From contig CAJNDS010002134.1 in NCBI GenBank assembly GCA_905221605.1, positions 43,501 to 107,500 on the forward strand: a stretch of 64,000 bases of DNA, read 5' to 3'. This document shows positions 1-12,100 of the stretch, piece by piece (within the stretch, counting starts at the first letter, position 1; every line of letters starts with the position of its first letter). A program made the position numbers and the translations under genes. A model generated the notes under the pieces. It saw only the letters and a list, made by a program, of their open reading frames with translations, made no database searches and was not told where the DNA came from. The DNA comes from Symbiodinium natans. Lineage: Eukaryota > Sar > Dinophyceae > Suessiales > Symbiodiniaceae.

Positions 1-15
1 GCCCACCACGATGAC
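1..15 (-). CDS. NHE exon (partial, runs off left edge): VIVVG
   Basis: Acceptor AAAG/GTC at 16. The five residues VIVVG fit the hydrophobic segment that follows the TT motif in exchangers. Phase 0 agrees with the donor of the exon at 928-966. Too short to stand alone; supported by order and phase. Confidence 0.5.
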
Positions 16-80
16 CTTTGTAAAAGGAAGGGGGGACGGGGGGTTTAGGGTTGAGGGTTGAGGGTTGAGGGTTGGGGGGT

Positions 81-126
<46 letters not shown>

Positions 127-3100
127 GGTTGCGGGTTGAGGGTTGAGGGTTGAGGGTGTTGGGGCTTCGGGGATTCAAGGTTTTGGGGTTCGGGGTTTAG
201 GGTTTCGATTGTGAGGTTTGAAAGGGTTTCAAGGGTTTGAGGGTTTGGGGCTTAGATGCGGTTTAAGGCTTCAGGGTCTAGGATTTTCAGGCCTTAGGTT
301 GGCGACCCTAAACACTAAACCCTAAACTGTTAACCCTAGACCCTAAACGCTGCTCAGCCTCCCTGGAGGTTATGGGTTGTTACAACTGGGCTGGCAGCAG
401 GGGAGCTTCAGGGAGAGGGAATGAACATTGAAGCATGTGGGCTGTAGGGGCCTTAAGAATTAGAATAGTGTTTTTTTGGGGGGGATTAAATTATACTTTT
501 AAAGGGGCCATAAGGGGATACGATTAGGTAATCACACCGACACCCCTGGAGTCGGCTGTCGGGCTTAGATTTCCTTGGAGTCTTGGGTTCAGGGGCCTCC
601 CCAGTCGTCCAGTAACCTGATATTAACCTTTGGGATACTGCCTAAAGAAGGTTAAAGGTTACCTACTCTACTACTAGGCTTCGTGGGTAAGGGCTGGAGG
701 ACTTTAAAGTGTGAGTTTGGTGGGCTTGATCGGGTCTGCGGGTTTCGGATGTCATGACAAAGGGCTTGGGTTGGGATGTTCCCCCCTTATACCAACAGTC
801 CTTAATAGGGATTATAGTACCCCCTAATACAATCCCTGTTAAGGGCTGTTAGTTTTAGGGGGGACATCCCAGGGCTTTGGATTCAAGGGCCAGACTGCTT
901 GGCTGCCTTCGGCCCCATCGCTGAGGCTATGGCAGTGGTGCAGAGGAAGAAGTTCTGGTGACCGCCCTGCAGACGGTGAGAAGGAGAACAGCGGGGAGAT
1001 TCTCCGACGGCTGCCCCCACAACGGAAGAAGGGAGATGTCCGCCCAAAATTTCAAGACTTGCGTAATCCGAAACCCTGAACCCTAAACCCTAAAGCCGAA
1101 CCCCCCCCCCCTCCTTTTTTTGGTCGTTTCCTCAAACCGTCCTTTCCACATGTGTTTGGAGGTCTCGGGTTTGGAGTTGAGCCAGAAAACAGCCTGCACC
1201 CCCCCCTTGGGCCCTGAAGCCCTGAAGGGTTGAGGGCTTAAGGCTTAAGAGTTCCTCTTGCAGTTTAGGGTCGAGGGTTCAGGGCTGAGGGTTTAGGGGC
1301 CTCGGGCCTTTGGAGGGTTGGGAAAGCTCCCCCCCGGCAGGGTTTAGGGTTTAGAGTTCAGGGTTTAGGATTTAGGGGCCTCAGGCTTTTTGAGGGTTGG
1401 GAAAACCCCCCCCCCCCCCCCCCACACCCCCACACCCCCACGCCCCTCTGCGGCCTTATTCGGGAAGCCCAGCGCACAGATAAACGCAATCACTCCACGC
1501 AGCCCGGCCATCCAGACCATGTGCATCTCCTCACCGTTTCAGGAAACGGGTTTACGGTTTGGGCTTCTCTAAACCCTAAGCCCTAAACCCTAAACCCTAA
1601 GCTGAAGGCTCGAGTACGATCTTAGCTGGCGCAGCTTCTTAGTCCGCGACACCTTCGCCGACAGCTTCGGCCCCGCCGAGACGCGGTTGGCGAGGAAAGA
1701 CAGCGGGTAAACGTTCCTCAGGGCAAGGGATCACTGGAAGGTTTCATGGGTAGTAGCCCTAAACCCTAAACCCTAAACCCTAAACCCGAAACCCCTAAAC
1801 CCCTAAACCCTAAACCCTAGACCCTAAACCCTAAACCCTAAACCCTAACCCTAAACCCCACACCCTATTTCCTTCGGACGGTGCCAGGCTCCCAACTTCA
1901 GGGCTGGGCGTGTCTTTATCTTGGCATTCCATGTCTCCCCCTTCTTGAAACTTGCCTTCAAAACCCAAAAACCCAAACCCGTGCGGGGTGGATCATGGAA
2001 AAACCATGTGACCGCTAAACCCTAAACCCTAAACTCTGAACCCTAAACCCTAAACCCTAAACCCGAAACAGCAACCTTAAGCCCTATTGGAGTTGGATTT
2101 TGTCTTCGATGTTGATTTTGCGAAACCCGCCAGGCAGCACTGCACGACCAATGAGGCAGGCAACGGCCGTCCAGGCCACCTCCGGACCCCACCCTAGGGT
2201 TTAGGGTTTAGGGTTTAGGGTTTAGGGTTTAGGGTTTAGGGTTTAGGGTTTAGGGTTTAGGGTTTAGGGTTGAGGATTTAGGGCTTCGGGTCCTTCCCGT
2301 GTGGGGGGCTTCCGAAGGTAGGGGCAGACCCTTCTTGGGGCGTTCCTCAAAAAACCCCCGAAAGCTCTGAGGCACAGAGACACCAACCCTAAACCCTAAC
2401 TCCCAAACTCTCCCAAACTCCCAAACTCCAAAACCCCTAAACCCTAAACCCTACACCCTAAACCCTAACCCCTAAACCCCTAAACCCCTAAACCCCGAAA
2501 CCCCGAAACCCACAGCCCTCAAGTCCGAAAACCCCTAAAACCGCCAAACCCCAGCCCCCTCAAACCCCGAAGCCCCAAAAGCGATGGGACGGGTTTCGGG
2601 CTTAGGGTTTATAGAGGGTTTAGGGCGAGAACTTCGTGGCTCGAAGCTTGAAGTTGTAGGGAGATTGTTGTCGTCTCCCCCCTCCCCTCCCCACCAGCGG
2701 CGCCGAGAAGGCACCCTGGATCATGAAGACGCCCAGGCCGAGAAGAATGAAGACCTCGCTCGAAAACCCGAAACCCAACTCATCCCCAAAAGCATCGAAA
2801 CCTGAAAAGACCTTAAGCCCGAAACCCCCTGAAGCAGAGTGACAGCCTCCCGAGCGGAAGGATTCTTCGGGGCTTCTACCGTCTGCAACGGTTGGCCGTT
2901 TCTCTGTTTTTTGTGGGGAGAGGGCCAAAGCTTACGTAGGGGTTAGGGTGTAGGGTTTAGGGCTACTTGGAGGTTCATGGGTAGTTATAAGTAGGGCTAA
3001 AAGTAGGGCAGCTATACTTGTCACGGGTAATAACCTTATGAAGGGCACTTGTAACCCTACTCATAACTACCCATGAACCTTCAAGTAGGGTTTGGGAAAC

Positions 3101-6100
3101 ACCCCGAAGAGCCTCGAACCCCTCAACCCGAGAACCCGAAGCCCCAAGCCCTGAGCCGCAAACATCACCGATGCTCCTTGCGGGGGGACCACCATGCCTA
3201 ACCGGGGCCTTTGCAAACAAAAACAAATGCGCAACAAAACGTCAGGGTCCAGCGGTTCAGGAGCACTAATTGCAAAAATCCCGAACAGACTCCAAATCGA
3301 AAAAACAATCCCAAGGCCCCAAATGAAAAGCTTACCATCACAAGCCCTGAGCCCTCTAAGTACTGAAAGCTGAAACCTGAAAGGGGTGGCGGAGTGGAGC
3401 CCATAACAACGATCCCATTTGAAATATATACATATATATGCATACAAATACGCCCAATCGCAATACCTTCCTCGTTCACGCCAACGCTCCATGCTGTAGG
3501 CAAAACCAGCCGAAGGTGCATAAGTCTCGCAGAGCGAAGCTATTAGTTCCACCGTCGGCAGGAAGATCTGCCGCGTCACCTGGCGCTTTCGGGGAATACT
3601 TTTATCACCAGGGCCTCTATTTCAGGGGTTGGGGTTTAAGGGGAGGGGGGGGTGGGTGGGGTGGGTGACCTGCATTAAATGGCTCCTGTTTTGGGGGTTC
3701 CCTGGAGATAAGGCTGCAACAGGAGAACCGAAAAGATTGGATTTAGCACTCCCAGGACCCATGGAGGGTACGCGCCGGAAGATTGAAAGCATCCCCCCTC
3801 CCCCAAGCTTTGGCCCTAACACCCAAAAGACCTGAGACCGATACCCTAAATCCCAAAACGATACGACCTGCACAGAGGTACCTGAACCGAAGAGGGTGAG
3901 AGTGCGCTGAAACTGTAAACCCAGACCCGCCTAGCTAGCGAGGGACTGACAGTGATTGCCGGGGTTTGAGGTTTGGGGTTTGGGGCTGAGGGTTTAGGGT
4001 TTAGGGTTTAGGGTTCAGGGTTTAGGGTTTAGGGTTTAGGGTTCAGGGTTCAGGGTTCAGGGTTCAGGGTTTAGGGTTTAGGGTTTAGGGTTTAGGGTTT
4101 AGGGTTTAGGGTTTAGGGTTTAGGGTTTAGGGTTTAGGGTTTAGGGTTTAGGGTTTACCTTCATACCATGGATCTGCAAAACACAGCAGCTCTCTGTGAG
4201 CTTCGCCTGCTCAAGGCAACTACTCTCCATCCCAGCCTGAGTCAAGTTGAAGTGCGCGTAGTGGCGCATTGTAATCCCTGCAAACCTTGGTAGCATGAAC
4301 CCGAAAAATGGGCTGATGCGAAGAAACTCAAATGTTTTATGTCCGAAGCCACATCACTGACTCTTTATATACGCATGTATAGTATATGTATGTCCGAAAA
4401 GGGAACCGTAACATGCAACATATACTCTACCCAATCGAAGCCTTAGTCTGTGGGGTGTTCCTGATTCCGTTCCAGGGGTTAGGGTTTGGGGTTTGGGCAT
4501 TTTGGGTCGTCTATGCTATCAGCGGTGAACCCAAGCCCCTGAGCTTACGAGCTTACTGTTGGTTCTTAGTGCATGAAGGAACCCTAAACCCTAAACCCTA
4601 AACCCTAAACCCTGCTGGCCAACAACAAGCCAGGGCTGCACTGAAGTTCCAAGGGGCATGATGGCTACAATGCCCGAGAGGTTGCAAGCCTCTGCCGCAA
4701 GGAACGGGACATAGGCGAGAACCTCAACTGCTTGCGTCTTGCAGTCCCTAAACCCTAAACCCTAAACCCTAACCCCTAAACCCCTAAACCCCTAAGCCCT
4801 TTAACTTTAAGGTTTGGGGTCCACTTCTTAGGATGTCCCCATCTCAGCAAGACATAAAACTTGAAAGGTGATCGCCCCTTCGCATAATCCCTACTCAATT
4901 ACTAAGACTATCTGGACAAGGGGTAGCATCTTGAGGATAGGGGCCCCGCTAACAGAACATAAGCCAACGCACGACACAGGGCACTCTCATGCAACCCCCC
5001 CCCTTAATCAACCCAGAAAAATCCTGGGAGATCCCACAATCAGCGTGCGATTGGCGTCTTCGGGCTGCCGACTTCTAGGGACTAGTGCACCACAAGTACC
5101 TAAGCGAAGCTCTTAGTATGTATCACGTATAATCCGCCGAGGCCTCGGGCCGGAGGTGTATAGGTTGTCAGAACAGGCACCCCCCTCCAAATCCTCCCCC
5201 CACACCCAAAGCAGTTTTCGGACCCCTTTTTTTGGCCTCAAATGGGTACCCCCCCCTGGGAAACCGGGGTCCGCAAGGACGGTTCGCCAGGACCAGAGGC
5301 AGTTGAAGCCCCTCCCAGCAGGGCCCCCCGCCGTTGTTCACCCCCCCTCTTCCCACACCCCCCCCCCACCCCCCCACCCCCCCCCCCCCCCCCCCACCCC
5401 CCTCCCCCTCCCCCCACCCCACCTCCCCCCACCCCCCCCCCCCCCTCCCCCCCACCCTTCCGAAGAGTCGCCTTAAACCTTAAGGGGCCTGGCTCAACCC
5501 TACGATCACTCCAAGCCGAACCCTAAACCCAAAAAAACCCTCAACCCCAAAGCGTGAACCTTGAGCCCTAAACTAACCCCAAACCCCAAACCATAAACCC
5601 GGAACCCTCAACCCTCAACCCTCAACCCAACCCTTATTGCTTGGGGTCCAGCGACTTGGGCGCTGCGGAATCACCATGCACGCGGATGCGCTGGGCCGGG
5701 CCGAGGCGGGTCGCGTAGCGTTAAAATTACCCTTGAAACCCTAAATATAGCTGCACATGACCCCAAAAGGTCCTCGGGGCCCGGGATCCTGTTTAGGGGT
5801 TCGGATTCCTGTTGAAAACCAGAATCCTCGACCTGGCTTGAGGGTTTAGTTCGTCAGAGTTTAGGGTTTAGGGTTTAGGGTTTAGGGTTTAGGGTTTAGG
5901 GTTCAGGGTTCAGGGTTCAGGGTTTAGGGTTTAGGTTTTAGGGCTGGGGGTCTGGGGTTTGGGGTTTGGGGCTGGGGGTTGGGGATTTGGGGTTGGGGGT
6001 TTGGGGCTTGGGGCTTAGGGTTCAGAGTTTTGGGTTCAGGCGTGTAAGTTTCCAGGCTTCTGGGGGCTTCCGGGGCTCTGGAACCTGAACCCTGCACCCC

Positions 6101-9100
6101 CAAAGCCTCTCTCAAGTCAACTTCAACTACCTGCAGCGGAACCACTGTGCCAAGATAAAACCCAGAAGTCCTCCACTTTCAACCCTAAGCCCTAAGCCCT
6201 AAACCCTAAACCCTAGACCCTGCATTGGAGTTTGGGGTTTGAGGCTTTCGTGTTCGATGCTTAGGGAGGCCGGGAAGCAAGCGCCACTCCGATTTCCGGA
6301 ATGTTGAAGTAGAGATGCTCACCTTCACCTCGGCCAAGGGAGACGTCACCCTAGCAATAAGGACCCACAAAAGGACTCTAATTTGAGAACTACCCACCTT
6401 GAACAAGGAATATCACCAAGGCCAAGCGCTGAGCAAGAAGAAGCGCACACAAAGCATGACGAGGTGAACGGATGGTGGACGGGCTAGTGAGCTTGCGAAG
6501 CGACCTTCGTGATGTTTGCAGCCCGTTGCTGCCAAACAGGACTTTGCCGACGAAACCGCAGTTCTCTTCAATGCCAGGGGCCGGGGGCATGCCGAAAAGC
6601 CGAAACTTCCGGTTACTACCCTCAAGCATTTCAAGGTAATGCTACAAGCGCCGGGTTTATCTCGACCCACCCGGTGTAAAGTCGGCCCAACCCCTGCGGC
6701 ACACAGCAATACAAACCCTCAACCCTTAACAACCCAAAAGCAAGCGCACACCCAGACCCCCCGAGGAGCCCCAATAGGAGCCCTAACCCCCCTCTCTTCC
6801 CCGCCCACCCACCCTCCTCCCGCAAAAGAGAACAAAGGAGAACCTGAACGGCCTGAGCCCCCCTAACCCCTCCAAAGCCTAAATGGGTCCCGAAAACAGG
6901 GGTGCGTTATTGGGGTCCTTATTTTACGGGAGGGTCTATTTTAGGGCTTCTCCTATTTTCGCAACCCCCCAGAATGTTGAGGGATGCTGGGGCTCGCGGC
7001 TCGACCCCGCCCCCAGCCGAGCAGACTTCAGGAGGAAGGCGGTGGCCAAGCCACCTCTGGGGAGCTTAGGTTTAGGGTTTTAAGGGTTTAGGGTTTTAGG
7101 GTTTAGGGTTTAGGGTTTAGGGTTTAGGGTTTAGGGTTTAGGGTTTAGGAGGGTTTAGGATGGTTTAGGGTTTAGGGTTTAGGGTTTAGGGTTTAGGGTT
7201 TAGGGTTTAGGGTTTAGGGTTTAGGGTTTAGGGTTTAGGGTTTAGGGTTTAGGGTTTAGGGTTTACCAGGGAAACCCTCCACGCAGGAATCCCGCAGCTG
7301 CAATCAAGCCCTCCCGCGCCTGCCACGCCTATGAGAGTCGACGCCGCGAAGACTTTCAGGAAGTTCAGAACGATCCTCCACTTGGAGGTTCAGTTCAAGG
7401 GTAGCTTTAACTAGGGATATAAGTACCCTAAAGAAGTAGTTACCCTACTGAAAACTCTACATAGCCACCCATGAACCTCCCAGCAGGGCGCGCCTTCATC
7501 CCATCCCCTTAATCTTTCAATCCCCCCTACCCCTGCCCCCTAGATTTTTAAATTCCCATTACAGTTACATTACAGAATTGTTATAGTGTATGGGGGGGGT
7601 TAGTATTTAGGGGGAAGGGATTACGATTTGAGCGGGTTCTCCAAAAGACGGAGCCGTCTCTTCAGGGCATCCAAACAAGGGTCCCTTAAACATCGCAATA
7701 GGTGCTTGACTCCTAGGTACTCTGTTCAAGGCCTGGCGCATGCTTCAGGGTCTACCCTCTGTGAGGCTTGAAGATTGGAGGATGTTCCCCCTTATACTAA
7801 CAGTCCTTAGTAGGGATAATAGTACCCCCTATTATAATCCCTATTCAGGAGCACAAGGGGGAACATCCCAACTTAAAGACCAGTTTGCCCGGCTGAAAGA
7901 GCAAGTCTTCCTGGCGCCGTTTGATGTTTAGGTGGGCCGTCTTTAACACCAACTGCCCCCCAGCGCTGCCTCGAAAAGGGCTTAGGGTTTAGGATGTGGG
8001 ATAGAGTTACAACAGGGCTCTTGTTAACTCGGCACTCCTGGTGCCAGTCCAGTCCTCGGCACATTGCACCAGCCAAATCGAAAATTGTCAACTCCACATA
8101 ACTCCACCCTCCACTTTGAAAGCACCAAGCCTCAATCCCTGGACTCAGAGCCCTCGGAGGTCCTTTAAAACAAAAACCTGGGGCCCTACAGCCTTTTCAA
8201 CCCTGAGGCGATGGCGCCACAATAGTTTCCCCCCCCCTCCCGCCCCCTTCGCTCCTCGCAGTCACAGCGGCATCGAGCGCCTGGGCTTAGAGTTTGGGAC
8301 TTCGGGCGCGCTGGAGCTCACTTGGAGGTTCAAGGGAATCTAGAGGCAGGGTTCTAAGTACCCTACATAAGGTTGAGTAGAATTACCCCTACGTAGGAGG
8401 TTCATCCCACTTGGAGGTTCATGGGTAGTCATAACTAGGTTTAGGGTTTAGGGTTTAGGCCTACCTGGAGGCTCAAGGGTAGCTATGAATAGGGTTCTAA
8501 GTGCCCCAAAATAAGGTTATAAGTGCAGTTACCCGGTTTTTGTAACCCCTCTTATGACTACCCATGAACCTCCGAACAGGGTTAGGGCTTCGGACCCACA
8601 CTTGAAGAATCAGGGCTCAGGGCTTAGGGTTTGGGTTTAGGGCGTAGGGCGCTTGGGCTAGAGTTTAGAACTGACCACCCCAATCAGGGGCAACTTGCAA
8701 CCCAACTTATCACTGCCCATGACCTTCACCCACCGATCTAATTAGGAGGAGTATTTGGGTGGCTTGCCTGCTTACAAACCCTCCACCCTAAACCCGAAAC
8801 CCTAAACCCGCCTAAACCCGCCTAAACCCTGAACTCTAAACCCTCATCCTTAACCCGCGATACCTGCCTCAACCCATGCGCCCCCCTGGCACCAACCCTA
8901 AACCCTAAACCCTAAACCCTAAACCCCAAAAAAACAGAGGGTGCCTCCCCGGAGCTCACCAGGTCGGCGAAGCTGCCGAAGAGTGCGATGGCAACCGCAT
9001 CGTTCAGTATGGACTCGCCCAAAACCTGGGGGCTCTGCGGTCATTGGGGATCTTATGAGCACTGGATCTAAACCCCAACCCTAAAGCCTGAAACCTAAAC

Positions 9101-12100
9101 CCTAAACCCTAAACTAAAACCTATATGTGGTGTATGAACGACTCTCCAAGGGGAGGGGCCTTCCCTTTAAATTTGCTAAGGGCCGATAGGGAATCCCGAA
9201 TAAACCTAAGCTGCTGAACCCTAAGCTCTCTCTGCAACCGTGGACACTGAACCCTCCAGTAAGCGCCCGAAACCCTCTCAATCCTCAACCAACCCGGAAC
9301 CCCAAACCCTAAACCCCAAACCCTAAACCCTAAACCCTAACCCCTAAACCCCAAACCCCAAACCCTAAACCCTAAACCCCTCTCAACCCTCCTCACAGGC
9401 CCGCGGAGCCGAGTAGTAGAGGTGGCCGCGGCCCTTTTCGGCCAGCGACTGCTCCTTGAAGATGGCGAGGGTGGTGACCTCTGGAGCTTCTTAGGGCTGT
9501 AGGGCTCTAGGGGCTTTCGGGTTTAGGGCTGTAGGGTTTAAGGTTTAGGGTTTAGGGTTTAGGGTTGTTACATAAGGCTCGCGAGGTCTGGTACTGGGCA
9601 AAAGGCTCCGAAGTTGCTCGCATTACTCCCCCAAATAACTCCTCAGCACGGTGTTGAGATGCTGGTTTCTACCTTCTTTGGGGGGGGGGGGGGGGCTTCA
9701 ACCCTCCAATCTCCCTGACAGCACTGCAACTCTGCGGCAGGATCCGTCGAGCTAATCATCGCTCCTTTGGGGGTTCAAGGTGAAGGGTCTGCGGTTTGGG
9801 GCTGGAGCTTGGAGCTCAGAGTTTGGGGGATTGGGCTTAAGGCTTAAGGTTGCTCTGCGGAGGAAGAGATACCAAAACATGATTTTAGAAGACACAGCAG
9901 TGAATAATCATAGGACCAGCCCACGCAAGCCACGTTTCCAGGCAAGGTAGGTGGAGGCGACGTGAGGGTTGTTTAGACGACCATGCAGCGGGCCGAAAAC
10001 TACAAGCGCGCCCGGGAGGTGAGCGCAACCAACTTTGCCAACTTGGAATGCTACAAGTAGTCTTCCTCCAATCCTTCCCGGGGCCTGTGCGTGCCTCGCG
10101 ATGCCTCTGTCCCTAGACCAACGCCCCTCAACCCATGACTCGCCACGGGCAACATGTTCATACGAAGCAGAAGCCACTTGCAGACGGGGCGCCGAAGGCG
10201 AGGCACTCCGCCAGCCCCAGCGTGATGCCGCCCGTGAGAGGCACCAAGTAGAAGATCGCGAAGGCCACGACCTGGCGCCGGATTCTGAGAAAGTGAAGAG
10301 GCCCCTGGGCCACCCTCCTCAAGCCTCACGTGGGGATTGCAGACGCCAGTCTATTCTACTACGATACAAAGCCAAGATGAACAAAGTGCCCCCCAACAAT
10401 TTGGGAGGTGTGACGGGTTTGGCATGTGGGGGATGCAGGGCGTGGGTTGCCCTGGATACCTTGGGGCACTGCATCATCCTGAACGCTAAGCCCCTTGAGA
10501 TACTACAAGGGGCCTACCAATTTTGAATGGGCTTTTGGGGTGCTTTACATCGCGGTTCTCTGGCCCGCTGCAGTGCTTAGAGGTTCGTTCGCATACTCTG
10601 CATGACTACTCAGGGACTCTTCCCCCAAGGGGAAAGCTAAATACCTGAAGACCGCAGCCGAAGCCCTCAAGAGCTGGAATTGAGGAATCGGGTTTAGGGT
10701 TTGGGGTTTAGGGTTCATGGTTTAGGGTTTAGGGTTAGAACTAGGGTCTAGGGTTGTGGTTTCTTCCGGGTTTCAATGCCCGACATGCACGACCTCGAAC
10801 ACCACGCTCCAGACCTCAAACTCTGAACTATGACAGGGCCCCCACCCTACAACGAAACCCTCCATCCTTTTAGGGTTTAGGGTTTTGGGTTTAGGGTTCA
10901 GGGTTCAGGTTTAGGGTTTAGGGTTTAGGGTCTTGGGTTGCGGGTTTAGGGTTTAGGGTTTAGGGTTTAGGGTTTAGGGTTTAGGGTTTAGGGTTTAGGG
11001 TTTAGGGTTTAGGGCACGACAAAAACATACACCCTAAACCTAACGTGTCCTGTCACTTTGGGGCGGCGCATGGGGGTGTCGGAACCCCTGAGAGCCCCCA
11101 CCAGGGCTGAGATCAGCGTGCCCAGAAACGCGTGCAACAAGATTCCTGGGCTGAGTGCTTAGGGTTCATGGTTTAGGGTTCAGGGTTTAGGGGTTATGGT
11201 TTAGGGGAATAATTCGAACTTTTTGGTTCTGGCATAAGACGCCCATGCACAAACGGCGCCACCACTTCTCCGGGGCTGGGGCGTTGGCCCGAAGGGGCTC
11301 CCTTTGCCAGCAACCAGGGCCGGCTCATGGAAGACTAACGGCAAACTTTGGGATATTCACCTTCCGCCTGGCAGAAGGGAGGCCATGCGCTACAGGCAGA
11401 GCAAGCCCGAATTGGGGGGCGGGGGTGTATTCGACCCATCTCCAATGCCGTTTACCCTAAACCCTAAAAACCCGAAAAAAACCGAAGAACCCAGAAATCA
11501 GCGTTGCTGGCGGGGAGGAAGTCGTGGGGGGAGCTTCGAGGTTCATCAGCCCCAAACGTATGGTATCCTCTACGCCCTCCCGCCCATGACAACCCAAATA
11601 ACTAAACCCTAAAAATCTAAACTTTAGGACCTAATGATCCCGATCCCCCTACACCTCCAAACTTACTCAAACACACATCCCCATTCAACTTCTTGGGCAA
11701 AATATCTGGCAGGACGCGCGTGATGTTATCGAAGAACTGCTGGCTCTTCATGCCGTAACCTCGGCTCTTCTAAAGCCCGCGCCTGTGCGGAGCTCAGGGG
11801 TTTAGGGTTCGGGCTTAGGGAGGCTTATGTGCAACCACAAGACCAAACGACCAAACACAAAAAGGGATACGTCAACAAGCCCTAGCAGCCTTCGGCGAAG
11901 ATGATGGGAGCAATGAATACCAGCCTTGGATCCAGCGCAGCATCCGCTTCGGTCCGAAAACCCCAAAAAACAACAAAAGCCTGAATCCGAAGTTAGCGTT
12001 GAGGGATTAAGGAAAATGGCTCAACTATCCTTGCGGCGCTCGACTCGCCTGGCCCGATAACTCTCCCGAAGCTGGCTCTCACCTCCCCCGCTTCGATTTC

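Noticed and set aside
51-157. A chromosome end (true telomere)
   Set aside because: Heptamer arrays occur throughout the window in both orientations, with exons on both sides.
895-1010. Plus-strand exon reading LAAFGPIAEAMAVV, resembling an RNA-binding fold
   Set aside because: The minus strand gives a phased NHE exon (928-966) with splice sites; the plus reading is a shadow.
5156-5526. Proline-rich and glycine-rich frames
   Set aside because: They arise from the poly-C tract and run into intron repeats; opposite-strand frames are equally open.
7265-7320. GTAAACCC as donor for the NHE exon starting at 7380
   Set aside because: An upstream GC donor at 7320 restores phase and family homology with the next exon; the GTAAACCC choice would add non-homologous residues.
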